A DNA stretch of 64,000 nt, taken from the NCBI RefSeq assembly GCF_002105195.1, contig NZ_MUHU01000026.1:62001-126000 (forward strand), given 5' to 3'. The notes under the pieces are model-generated. The model was not told the origin of the DNA. It ran no database searches and worked only from the letters and a program-made list of their open reading frames with translations. Position numbers and translations under genes: made by a program. Shown in pieces: positions 18,545 to 25,165 of this stretch. The number at the start of each line of letters is the position of its first letter. The stretch's first letter is position 1. This stretch comes from Derxia lacustris. Its GTDB lineage: Bacteria > Pseudomonadota > Gammaproteobacteria > Burkholderiales > Burkholderiaceae_E.

Positions 18545-19114
18545 ATGAACGACCAACTCCCCCGCTGCGCCTGGGTCGGCACCGACCCGCAGATGCGCGC
18601 TTATCACGACCACGAATGGGGCCGCCCCCAGCGCGACAGCCGCGCCCTCTGGGAAGCCCTGATGCTCGACGGCTTCCAGGCCGGCCTCGCGTGGAGCGTG
18701 ATCCTGCGCAAGCGCGACGCCTTCCGCCGCGCGTTTGCCGGCTTCGATCCGGCGCGGGTCGCGCAATTCACTTCCGACGATGTCGACCGGCTTGTGCTCG
18801 ATGCCGGCATCGTCCGCTCGCGCGCCAAGATAGAAGCCGTGATCGGCAATGCGCGCGCCTATCTCGCCATGCAAGCCAATGGCGAGGATTTCAGCGAATG
18901 GGTTTGGGGAATGGCAGGCGGCCAGCCGATTGTGAACCGGGACGGAATTGCGCGCGCAAAGACGGAATTGTCGGAGCGGGTTTCAGGGGAATTGAAACGG
19001 CGCGGGTTCAAGTTTGTGGGGCCGGTGATTGTTTATGCGTGGTTGCAGGCGGTGGGGGTGGTGGATGACCATTCGGACGGGTGCTGGGTGGTGGGGGAGG
19101 GGGATTCTTGTTAG
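18545..19114 (+). CDS. tag: DNA-3-methyladenine glycosylase I
   Basis: A cytoplasmic base-excision repair enzyme that removes 3-methyladenine from DNA. The product has 189 residues, the usual length. The family zinc site is visible as Cys in PRCAWVG and His in YHDHEWG near the N-terminus, and His and Cys in DDHSDGCW near the C-terminus. The helix-hairpin region (FQAGLAWSVILRKRDAFRRAF) and the conserved FKFVGPVIVYAWLQAVG are present. It starts 36 bases after the methyltransferase stop. Base composition falls sharply within its last 150 bases, where the low-GC accessory region begins. Confidence 0.95.
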   Translation: MNDQLPRCAWVGTDPQMRAYHDHEWGRPQRDSRALWEALMLDGFQAGLAWSVILRKRDAFRRAFAGFDPARVAQFTSDDVDRLVLDAGIVRSRAKIEAVIGNARAYLAMQANGEDFSEWVWGMAGGQPIVNRDGIARAKTELSERVSGELKRRGFKFVGPVIVYAWLQAVGVVDDHSDGCWVVGEGDSC

Positions 19115-19400
19115 CGCATGCTGGAATGATGGATTGCAGCGTAGTGCATTGATTGTTTTGGAATTTGTGGTGCTTGGCTGTGCGGCTTTATTCGGCAGAT
19201 GGCCGTGTTATCCGGCGCGGATGGCGATATGCGAACGACTGCGGATTGCGGTGCAGGATTTGCGCTCGGTTCTAATACGCGGATGCAATTGACCTATGCG
19301 CGGAAATTTCTAGATGAATCATCGGGTTGCGCGGTAAATTGATGATTAGGAGTCGCGGCGATGGCAGTGTTATCGGGCGCGATGTGAATGCTAAAACACG
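19115..19400. other. Low-GC gene-free junction with a degenerate direct repeat
   Basis: No convincing gene is present. Two imperfect copies of a roughly 26-bp sequence (GATGGCCGTGTTATCCGGCG at 19198 and the related GATGGCAGTGTTATCGGGCG at 19360) lie 162 bases apart. The segment ends in CTAAAACACGTTAGGC (19391-19406), whose last seven bases are an attC R' core. It is probably the remnant of an older cassette or of the integration boundary. Confidence 0.5.
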
Positions 19401-19426
19401 TTAGGCCGCATAAGTCTCCTCGCACA

Positions 19427-19801
19427 ATGAACTCACTCCTTGTCACCATTCAAGCGCTTGAGGTAGAGCTTCATCACCCTGGCGTTCGTTGCGACGTCCA
19501 GCGCTTGGAACAATTGCTTCACAAAGACTTCCATGAAGTCGGCCGGTCTGGACGCGAATACGACCGCGTGACAGTTGTGCGCTTTTTAAGTGAGCAGAAG
19601 GCATCGACTCAGGTGATCTCAGAAAACTTCAATCTTCAGCAGCTAGAGCGCGGCGTCTCGTTGCTCACCTACCGCTCGGCTCACCTCAAGCTGAACGGCA
19701 CACTTGAGAACCACACGCTCCGTTCTTCGGTTTGGGTACAAGTGGGCGCACAGTGGCAGCTCATTTATCACCAGGGCACGCCAGCGGCGCAGCCCTGGTA
19801 G
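19427..19801 (+). CDS. Cassette gene A: DUF4440/NTF2-like protein
   Basis: The product is 124 residues, an alpha+beta barrel (NTF2-like) family judged from ALEVELHHPGVRCDVQRLEQLLHKDFHEVGRSGREY at the start and SSVWVQVGAQWQLIYHQGTPA at the end, which is the usual DUF4440 ending. Members include steroid-isomerase-like and polyketide-cyclase-like folds and many of unknown role. ATG 19427 was chosen because the cassette boundary is at 19401; an in-frame ATG at 19388 would start inside attC. No strong ribosome binding site is visible, which is common in cassettes. The lower GC and codon use differ from the chromosome. Confidence 0.8.
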   Translation: MNSLLVTIQALEVELHHPGVRCDVQRLEQLLHKDFHEVGRSGREYDRVTVVRFLSEQKASTQVISENFNLQQLERGVSLLTYRSAHLKLNGTLENHTLRSSVWVQVGAQWQLIYHQGTPAAQPW

Positions 19802-19823
19802 AGGCAGCATCTCGCAAAATGCG

Positions 19824-19951
19824 GCCTAACCCTTCCTATATGGACTCCACCCAACCGTAAAGACTGATTTATGAGTGGTTATTTCCAAATGTCGCTTAAC
19901 CCATCATTCCACCGGACCGCCTCCGGCGGCCGGTGAATTCAAACATTGGAC
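19824..19951 (+). other. attC site of cassette A followed by a second attC (19894-19951)
   Basis: GCCTAAC (19824-19830) is the R'' core ending cassette A, but its site continues into unrelated sequence. A complete-looking attC follows: R'' GCTTAAC (19894-19900), then complementary arms CCGGACC/GGCCGG around CTCC, L' GAATTCAAAC, and a degenerate R' ATTGGAC (19945-19951). The 60 or so bases between may be the scar of a lost cassette. Confidence 0.7.
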
Positions 19952-19954
19952 ATC

Positions 19955-20440
19955 ATGAGCATCTCACCAGAGCAGAGGCATGAGAACGATGAGAGAGTCA
20001 AGCGCGATATTGAAAAGTTTGGCTGTCATGTTGTTGGCGTATTCGGCAAGACGTCTGACGAACCCGATTTTGCGTACTCAATTGGAATTCAACAGACAAC
20101 TGGGTCGCCAGAGGCAATCGTTGTTGGCCTAAGCGTAAAACTTGGGCATGTGTTGATCATGAAATACCTTGATCAGGTGCAATCGGGCAAGATTTTCAGT
20201 CGTGGCTCGCCCTACCACGGCTTTCTTGAAGGGTGTTCCGTCTACTTCGAGCCAGTGGAAAAGGAAGCTCTCGCCGAGTACACCTTTGGGTGCGAACGGT
20301 ATTACAGAAACAGGCCGTTTAATATTGTCCAAATCGTATATCCAACCCCGAGCGGTGTTTGGCCATGGGAAGAGACGGCTTCCGCACAATTCGTAAGGCT
20401 TCAACCAATGTTGGGGCGGCTTCGTCCGGACCGCCCGTGA
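19955..20440 (+). CDS. Cassette gene B: DUF4262 protein
   Basis: The product is 161 residues. The DUF4262 pattern is clear: DERVKRDIEKFGCHVVGVFG, then PDFAYSIGIQQTTGSPEAIVVGL with the Tyr-Ser-Ile-Gly core, and GVWPWEE near the end. The family is widespread in mobile cassettes and has no established biochemical function. ATG 19955 lies 3 bases after the attC R' core; a TTG at 19946 would lie inside the core and is less likely. The stop (20438-20440) is immediately followed by the next attC. Confidence 0.85.
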   Translation: MSISPEQRHENDERVKRDIEKFGCHVVGVFGKTSDEPDFAYSIGIQQTTGSPEAIVVGLSVKLGHVLIMKYLDQVQSGKIFSRGSPYHGFLEGCSVYFEPVEKEALAEYTFGCERYYRNRPFNIVQIVYPTPSGVWPWEETASAQFVRLQPMLGRLRPDRP

Positions 20441-20442
20441 TG

Positions 20443-20493
20443 GCCCAACCCATCATTCCAGCGGACTGCCTTCGGCAGCCGCTGAATTCAAAC
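20443..20493 (+). other. attC of cassette B, split by an IS element
   Basis: R'' GCCCAAC (20443-20449), arms AGCGGACT and AGCCGCT around GCCTTCGGC, and L' TGAATTCAAAC (ending 20493) make up most of an attC. The missing R' core GTTAGGC is found at 21317-21323, on the far side of the inserted IS. Joining 20493 to 21317 restores a normal attC with no extra or duplicated base. Confidence 0.8.
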
Positions 20494-20825
20494 TACAAGG
20501 GCTTCCCCGTCTGTCAAGAAAAAGCCGGCCCCGGCCTGAATGAATTCGGGCGCGTAAACAACCAGCCATCAAACAGCAACACACGGCCAATCGCGCAATA
20601 CAAACAGACAACGTCGAATTGGCAAGGGAAAGACTGCAAAACTACAACCGGTCTTTGCGAGGCAATCGAATTGCCTCTGATCCTGATGAAAGACGCGCGC
20701 GGGGGCCTCGATCGTTAGCCGGGCTAGGCAATTGCGCCATCCCCCAGGTTGAACAGGCATTCTCCGTGCAGGTCCAACCGTGCACATCAACGCGTGCAGT
20801 CACGCGAACGAATAAGCCGACGCTA
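20494..20825 (-). ncRNA. Candidate seekRNA/bridge RNA region of IS copy 1
   Basis: In IS1111-type elements the guide RNA (seekRNA/bridge RNA) is transcribed from the non-coding end downstream of the transposase; here that is 20825 down to 20494. The segment can fold: GTCTTT (20651-20656) pairs with AAAGAC (20689-20694), enclosing a perfect GAGGCAAT/ATTGCCTC hairpin (20659-20666/20670-20677). The matching region of copy 2 keeps the outer pairing and most of the sequence. That an RNA is made is an inference from the family. Confidence 0.4.
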
Positions 20826-21248
20826 CTAAATCAAATGTGGATCGGAGCGATGCGGGAATCGTTTCACGCAATGGGCGCAAGAATTCCTCTTTGCCTGCAT
20901 CACCCAAACCATGCGCGCGTTCTTCGCTCCAATTGTCAGTACTGCGCGCCAATAGCCACGTCGCCCGGCAATCGAAATCGTCCATCGACTGACCACATGG
21001 CCGAACCGCTCGAATTGCCGCGTCCAGAAATGCGCGCCCGAGCAAGCTTCCATGCCGATCACGCAGGGCGGAAGAGTTGCAAGGGCGCCGAGCAGTTCCT
21101 TCCTGCTGACCTTCGGCCTCACCAGAATCGCCTTGCCGGATTCATCGACGGCATGGAGTGCAAAAACCTGTGTGGCCAGATCGATACCAACTTGTATATG
21201 GACTTCGCTACCCTCGAAAGTGAACGCGATGAATTGTGAGAATTCCAT
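20826..21248 (-). pseudogene. IS110/IS1111-family transposase, internally deleted
   Basis: A 140-residue remnant of a transposase that is normally about 330-400 residues. The N-terminal RuvC-like DEDD domain start is intact (VGIDLATQVFALHAVDESGK with the first Asp, and PCVIGMEACSGAHFW with the catalytic Glu). After RQFERFGHVV it jumps directly to the C-terminal tail GRRGYWRAVLTIGAKNARMVW. The remaining catalytic Asp residues and the Tnp_IS116/IS110 domain with its active Ser are missing, so it is inactive. Confidence 0.85.
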
Positions 21249-21333
21249 CGTGGCACGTCAGTGCCGTTCAGCGGTTTCCGGGCCGCAGCTTCGGGACAGG
21301 GAAGTCCCTTTCATTCGTTAGGCCGCACTACAC

Positions 21334-21792
21334 ATGCACAAATATCAACTCTTCGCCGACTACTTTCAGTTCTATCTGCAGGACGAGTCAGCTGTCGGCG
21401 ATCTTTCGGACTCCTGGGACGATGAAGCAGTTGGCAGGCTTCTGGCTATTGCTCCAGGAACAGTTGGAGTAGGGACCGTTAGAAACATGGAGGTCCCCGT
21501 CACGCTAGAAATCCTCGCTAAGGAGCCTACTTTGCGAACCGCAGACTACGATCACATCGTGGAGTGCTCACTTGCTGTAAAGAGCGAGCGGTTGGTAATC
21601 GCGGGCTGCACAGACTACTTTCCGGAGGCAGCAAGAATTGAAATCGTCCCCGGCACGTACCGAGTCCGCATTTGCTATTCAAATCTCGGTTCATTGTCTG
21701 AGGATGGCCTCGATGGAAACGACAAATACGATCTTCAGCTTTGGCCTGCGCCTTCGAGCGATGTCGTGGTTGTCAAGCACCGTGCGGCCTAA
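21334..21792 (+). CDS. Cassette gene C: hypothetical protein (152 aa)
   Basis: ATG 21334 lies 10 bases inside the cassette (R' core at 21317-21323), and the TAA stop is formed by the GCCTAAC core that closes it, typical of cassette genes. The protein opens MHKYQLFADYFQFYLQDE, contains a central AIAPGTVGVGTVRNMEVPVTLEIL, and ends in a beta-rich half with GTYRVRICYSNL and YDLQLWPAP. No membrane segment is seen. Proteins with this opening occur in environmental cassettes, but I know of no function. Confidence 0.75.
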   Translation: MHKYQLFADYFQFYLQDESAVGDLSDSWDDEAVGRLLAIAPGTVGVGTVRNMEVPVTLEILAKEPTLRTADYDHIVECSLAVKSERLVIAGCTDYFPEAARIEIVPGTYRVRICYSNLGSLSEDGLDGNDKYDLQLWPAPSSDVVVVKHRAA

Positions 21793-21836
21793 CCCCTCAT
21801 TCAACGGGACGCCTAGCGGCGCCCGTTAATTCGAAC
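21787..21836 (+). other. attC of cassette C, left part only, cut by IS copy 2
   Basis: R'' GCCTAAC (21787-21793), arms ACGGGACGCC and GGCGCCCGT around TAGC, and L' TTAATTCGAAC (ending 21836) are followed at once by the IS left end TACTACAAGGGCTTCC. This is the same position in attC as for copy 1. The matching R' core was not found to the right, so the far side has been lost. Confidence 0.75.
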
Positions 21837-22545
21837 TACTACAAGGGCTTCCCCATCTGTCAAGAAAAAGCCGGTCCCGGCCTGAATAAATTCAGGCGCG
21901 CAAATAACCATCCATCAAACATCAATTCACGGCCAATCGCTCAATACAAACAGACAACGTCAAATCGGCAAGGAAAAGACTGCGAAACTACAACCGGTCT
22001 TTGTGAGGCAATTGCTTTCACCTCTGACCCTGATGAAAGACGCGCGCGGGGGCCTCGATCGTTAGCCGGGCTTGGCAATTGCACCATCCCCTAGAATTAA
22101 ACCAGCATCATCCCGGCGAGTGCGATGCGTTCCTCGGGGCGTAATTGACGGTAGTTCTCTTGTCCTGACATCCCTGCACCTTACTGAATGGGCGGGTGTT
22201 GCAGTTCAGATTGGAGAACGTCCAGGCATTCCCCGTGCAGGTCCAACCTTGCACATCAACGCGTGCAGTCACGCGAACGAATAAGCCGGTACTATCCAAA
22301 CAAATGTGGATCGGAGCGATGTGGAACTCGCTTCAGATAATTGGCGCAAAAGATTCGCTCTTCGCCAGCATCGCCCGGGCCATGCGGGCATTCTTGGCGG
22401 CAACGGCCACAACCGCACGCCAATAGCCACGTCGCTCGGCAATCGGTATCGCCCACATCGACTGATCCTGTGGGTCTTCTTCGATGCGCTCGCCAATACG
22501 GCGCGGGCGCCAAGATCGTTCGTTGGATAGCAAGTTTCCTTCCCG
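21837..22545 (-). mobile_element. IS1111-attC-type element relic, copy 2 (truncated)
   Basis: It begins like copy 1 (ACAAGGGCTTCCCCATC) and aligns with it through the non-coding end. It carries an extra segment of about 120 bases (about 22100-22225) that copy 1 lacks. It keeps only the transposase C-terminal region (minus strand) and stops near 22545, losing the transposase N-terminus and the right end. The two copies therefore have complementary deletions and neither is functional. Confidence 0.75.
22333..22545 (-). pseudogene. IS110/IS1111 transposase C-terminal fragment
   Basis: About 70 residues of the transposase tail: SWRPRRIGERIEEDPQDQS, then AERRGYWRAVVAVAAKNARMARAMLAKSESF. The last part matches the tail retained in copy 1, confirming that both derive from the same element. 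The catalytic domains are absent. Confidence 0.75.
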
Positions 22546-22606
22546 TGCTTCCTGCACATGGGCTGAGTTCCCTCAGCCACCAAAGCCAAACAAAGTCGAT
22601 CACGTC

Positions 22607-23011
22607 ATGCACATGCTCCACCACATCTCCTTCGCGGTAACCGATATAGAAAGAGCGGCCAAGTTCTATGACCACACACTGAAGTCTCTGGGCTATATTC
22701 GTGTGTTTGAAGACATTCGTTCCGGGGAGGACGATCAAGCGGTCGGATACGGAATTGAAGGAGGGGATGACAAATTTTGCATAAAACTGGCGAGTGAATC
22801 GTCCGCCGCCAAGGGCCACGGTTTTCACTTGGCATTCTCCGCGCCGAGCAGGAATTCAGTGCACGATTTCTATGAGCAAGCACTACGCCACGGCGGAACG
22901 GACAACGGCGAGCCGGGATTGAGATCTGACTATGGTCCCAACTACTACGCATGCTTTGTAATTGATCCCGATGGTCACCGTATTGAGGCTGTAATCAATA
23001 ATGCTGTCTAA
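22607..23011 (+). CDS. VOC (glyoxalase/bleomycin resistance-like) family protein
   Basis: The product is 134 residues, a single vicinal-oxygen-chelate domain made of two beta-alpha-beta-beta-beta units. The first begins HMLHHISFAVTDIERAAKFYDHTLKSLGY, with the metal-ligand His in LHHISF. The second begins KGHGFHLAFSAPSR and ends YACFVIDPDGHRIEAVIN, with the C-terminal Glu ligand. Related proteins are glyoxalases, dioxygenases and antibiotic-binding proteins; the substrate cannot be told. It lies just right of IS copy 2, but no attC core was found before it, so cassette origin is uncertain. It ends within an intrinsic terminator. Confidence 0.85.
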   Translation: MHMLHHISFAVTDIERAAKFYDHTLKSLGYIRVFEDIRSGEDDQAVGYGIEGGDDKFCIKLASESSAAKGHGFHLAFSAPSRNSVHDFYEQALRHGGTDNGEPGLRSDYGPNYYACFVIDPDGHRIEAVINNAV

Positions 23012-23052
23012 AAGCCTGGGTGGTCTTAGGTCGACAGCATCGTTCTTTTTTC
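23001..23052 (+). terminator. Intrinsic terminator of the VOC gene
   Basis: ATGCTGTC (23001-23008) pairs with GACAGCAT (23033-23040), followed by CGTTCTTTTTTC. The left arm overlaps the last codons and touches the stop codon at 23009-23011. Confidence 0.75.
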
Positions 23053-23340
23053 TTGTGCTGCGTTCGATAATGCGTGGCTAGGTTTTATGACATCAATTTA
23101 ATTGCGCAACTAAAATACCTAAGATTTTGAATCCGCGAATGAGATGGCGATAAGTTATTGATCGGGATCGCACAGGCAGAAATCATGATTGCGCCGAGTG
23201 GCTTCTTTGTCGGATATATAGTTCATAATAAAAATATTGCCTTGCCGGGTTTGAAAATTGATCGCACGTCAAAATTGACCTGGCAGAAACAATATCGACT
23301 CGCAGAGGGTTTTGTTCCTAGCCATGATGAATGTATGTTC
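23053..23340. other. AT-rich gene-free region before the AraC-type gene
   Basis: It is low in GC with several A/T runs. A frame is open from 23158 into the regulator gene, but its first 61 codons do not look like coding sequence of this genome and match no part of the AraC family. I treat it as the promoter region of the regulator. No confident -35/-10 pair was identified. Confidence 0.4.
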
Positions 23341-24279
23341 ATGCCGCCAATCACTCCACCCCGCACCGAATACCAAACCCGCATGCACCGCGTGCTGGCG
23401 CATATCGACGCTCATCTCGACCAGCCGCTCGATCTCGCCACGCTGGCCACAGTCGCGCATTTCTCGCCGTTTCATTTCCACCGCCTGTTTGCCGCCTGGA
23501 TGGGCGAAACGCTTGGCGATTACCTGCGGCGCCGGCGGGTCGAGGTGGCGGCAATGCGGCTTGCGGCCCAGCCGCGCGCTCGCGTGCTGAGCATTGCCTT
23601 GTCCGTGGGTTTTGGTTCGGCTGAGGCATTTGCGCGCGCATTCCGGGGCCGATTCGGCTGTTCACCGACCGCCTGGCGTGAGCGCCAGACTTTGCTGCGC
23701 TGGTCGAATGGCAATTTGAGTCAGGTGAACAGCAAGCCCGATCAGGCTTGGGCTGCGCCGGGCGTGGACCATGAAGTCTCCCGCAACCCCAATCCGGAGA
23801 CTTTCATGAAAGTGATGCTGATCGACCGCGCGCCCGTGACCATTGCCTATTTGCGCCACCTGGGCGCTTATGGTGAATCGATAGCCCAATTCTGGCAGCA
23901 GACTTATGTGCCCTGGGCGGTAACGAATCGGCTGGGGCCGGATCATGCGCGCTATGGCATCAGCCATGACGATCCGAGCATTACCGCGCCCGAACAATGC
24001 CGCTATGACGCCTGCGCCGAAGTGGCGCCCGATTTCGTGGTGAATGGCGGCGCAATCAAATCGCTGCTTCCGGGCGGCAGATATGCGGTGCTCGCATTCA
24101 AGGGCAGGGTCGAGCAGGTGGGCGAAGCCTGGGCCGCATTGCTGCGCGATTGGCTGCCGTCGAGCGGTCTGCAACTCGACAATCGGCCGAGTTTTGAGCA
24201 CTACCCCAAGGGCGCGGTATTCGACAGCGCAACCGGCGTATTCGAATGCGAAATCTGCATTCCGGTGATTCCGCTGTAA
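23341..24279 (+). CDS. AraC-family regulator with GyrI-like effector-binding domain
   Basis: The product is 312 residues from ATG 23341; an ATG two codons earlier (23335) is an alternative. The N-terminal 110 residues are the AraC DNA-binding domain: first helix-turn-helix LDLATLATVAHFSPFHFHRLF, second VLSIALSVGFGSAEAFARAFRGRFG, ending SPTAWRE. The C-terminal part (from about residue 155) is a GyrI/SOUL-like effector-binding domain: MKVMLIDRAPVTIAYLRHLGAYG, YDACAEV, GGRYAVLAFKGRVEQV, FECEICIPV. Family members with HTH first and GyrI second (Rob/SbmC-like) respond to small hydrophobic or planar molecules and regulate detoxification or efflux genes. The target here is unknown. Confidence 0.88.
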   Translation: MPPITPPRTEYQTRMHRVLAHIDAHLDQPLDLATLATVAHFSPFHFHRLFAAWMGETLGDYLRRRRVEVAAMRLAAQPRARVLSIALSVGFGSAEAFARAFRGRFGCSPTAWRERQTLLRWSNGNLSQVNSKPDQAWAAPGVDHEVSRNPNPETFMKVMLIDRAPVTIAYLRHLGAYGESIAQFWQQTYVPWAVTNRLGPDHARYGISHDDPSITAPEQCRYDACAEVAPDFVVNGGAIKSLLPGGRYAVLAFKGRVEQVGEAWAALLRDWLPSSGLQLDNRPSFEHYPKGAVFDSATGVFECEICIPVIPL

Positions 24280-24307
24280 ATCCGGCCCCGCCGCGATTGC
24301 GCCATTT

Positions 24308-24853
24308 TCAGGCGGCGCGTTCCAGCAGCGCATTGCGCGCCTCGGTAATGCGCAGGAATTGCTCATGACTGCCGCCCACATCGGGATGGGCTTTTTGCGC
24401 CAGTCGGCGATAAGCCTTCTTGATCTGGGCCGGTTCCAGTTCGCCTTCGGCTGGCAGATTCAGCGTTTCGCGATGCTGCTTTTCGTCGAATTGCCGGTGC
24501 TGCGGCTGGCCTGCAAATCCGCCGTGGTCATGGCCAAAGAAGTGGCCGTATTTCTCATTCAGCCGTTCCTGTGCGGCGCGGCGCTGTTCATAGCCTTCGC
24601 GGCGCAATTCCACCTGGTCTTCATGCCAGCGCTGGCGCGACATGACCATGCAGGCGGCGAAATGGATTCGGCCGGTCGATTCGAGTTCATCGAGGCTGAA
24701 TGGGCCGACCATGTCGAATGGCCGGTCGAGCCAGGCAATGCGGCCCTCGGCGCCGGTTTCTATCCGGCCGAGCGTGCCCATGGTCAGAATGCCGGACGAG
24801 CCATTCCAGATGACCCATTGCTCCGGTTGCGGAGGCGGCGGGCTGTTGTGCAT
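24308..24853 (-). CDS. J-domain (DnaJ-like) protein
   Basis: The product is 181 residues from ATG 24853, with GGAG 8 bases upstream; an upstream GTG/ATG extension lacks a good site. The N-terminal part has no known domain (EQWVIWNGSSGILTMGTLGRIE). A charged middle segment (RREGYEQRRAAQERLNEKY) precedes a C-terminal J-domain: PAQIKKAYRRLAQKAHPDVGG with the diagnostic His-Pro-Asp. The J-domain would stimulate an Hsp70 (DnaK) ATPase. The placement of J at the C-terminus is the less common arrangement and suggests a specialised co-chaperone. It faces the AraC gene convergently. Confidence 0.82.
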   Translation of the reverse strand: MHNSPPPPQPEQWVIWNGSSGILTMGTLGRIETGAEGRIAWLDRPFDMVGPFSLDELESTGRIHFAACMVMSRQRWHEDQVELRREGYEQRRAAQERLNEKYGHFFGHDHGGFAGQPQHRQFDEKQHRETLNLPAEGELEPAQIKKAYRRLAQKAHPDVGGSHEQFLRITEARNALLERAA

Positions 24854-24963
24854 GAGCGGTCTCCGGGCGCGTCGCAGGCCGGCGGCCGCGAGCTGGCGCA
24901 GGGGCTGGCGGCCTGAACCGCCCCGCAGCCGCGACATTCGTCAGACGAATTGAAGCGAAGGCC

Positions 24964-25006
24964 ACGGAAAAGCCCCCCTGCAAGGGTGTTGAAGGGGATT
25001 TTCCGT
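24964..25006. other. Inverted repeat between divergent genes
   Basis: ACGGAAAA (24964-24971) pairs with TTTTCCGT (24999-25006), and inside it a C run pairs with a G run. It lies between the J-domain gene (leftward) and the gene at 25166 (rightward). It could serve as a bidirectional terminator-like structure or an operator; the role is undecided. Confidence 0.45.
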
Positions 25007-25165
25007 TGGCAAGCAAGTCGCGCTCCAGAAACGCCGGGCGGTGGGCGTGTGCCGGTGGGCGGCACTATCGGACCTCGTTTGCCGCAAAGGGGTTGAACAC
25101 TGCCAATTTTCGCAGTCTCAAGTGCATCGAGTTTCCAGAGTTTGGAATTGAGGAGGCAGGCCGCA

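Larger units (their letters stand above)
20494..21316 (-). mobile_element. IS1111-attC-type element relic, copy 1 (internally deleted)
   Basis: An 823-base insertion within attC. The ends carry related subterminal inverted repeats: left ACAAGGGCTTCCCCGTC (from 20495), right GGGACAGGGAAGTCCCTTTC (ending about 21314), giving AGGG-x-TTCCC-x-GTC on both. There is no target duplication. Its minus strand codes an IS110-family transposase N-terminus fused by an internal deletion to the C-terminal tail. The remaining 330 bases after the transposase are non-coding. IS1111-attC elements are an established subgroup that target attC sites. This copy cannot encode a full transposase. Confidence 0.82.
19400..21836 (+). 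mobile_element. CALIN: attC cluster with three gene cassettes, no integrase
   Basis: Integron-type cassettes are recognisable from their ends. Cassette A opens with TTAGGCCGCAT (19401-19411) and closes with ATGCGGCCTAA (19819-19829). Cassette C opens with TTAGGCCGCAC (21318-21328) and closes with GTGCGGCCTAA (21782-21792). Cassette B opens near TTGGACATCA (19946) and closes at TGATGGCCCAAC (20438-20449). Such matching ends are what attC R'/R'' cores produce. No tyrosine integrase gene or attI is visible, so this is an orphan attC cluster. Cassette genes are small, low in GC and all on the plus strand. Confidence 0.8.

Noticed and set aside
19115..19400. Integron integrase or attI upstream of the cassettes
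   Set aside because: No frame long enough and no tyrosine-recombinase motif in either direction; only a half attC core at 19400-19406.
22484..22606. Upstream extension of the VOC gene
   Set aside because: This sequence belongs to the IS relic (transposase C-terminal region on the other strand); the VOC domain begins at 22607.
23158..23340. N-terminal extension of the AraC-type regulator
   Set aside because: These 61 codons are AT-rich, match no AraC domain and precede better starts at 23335/23341.
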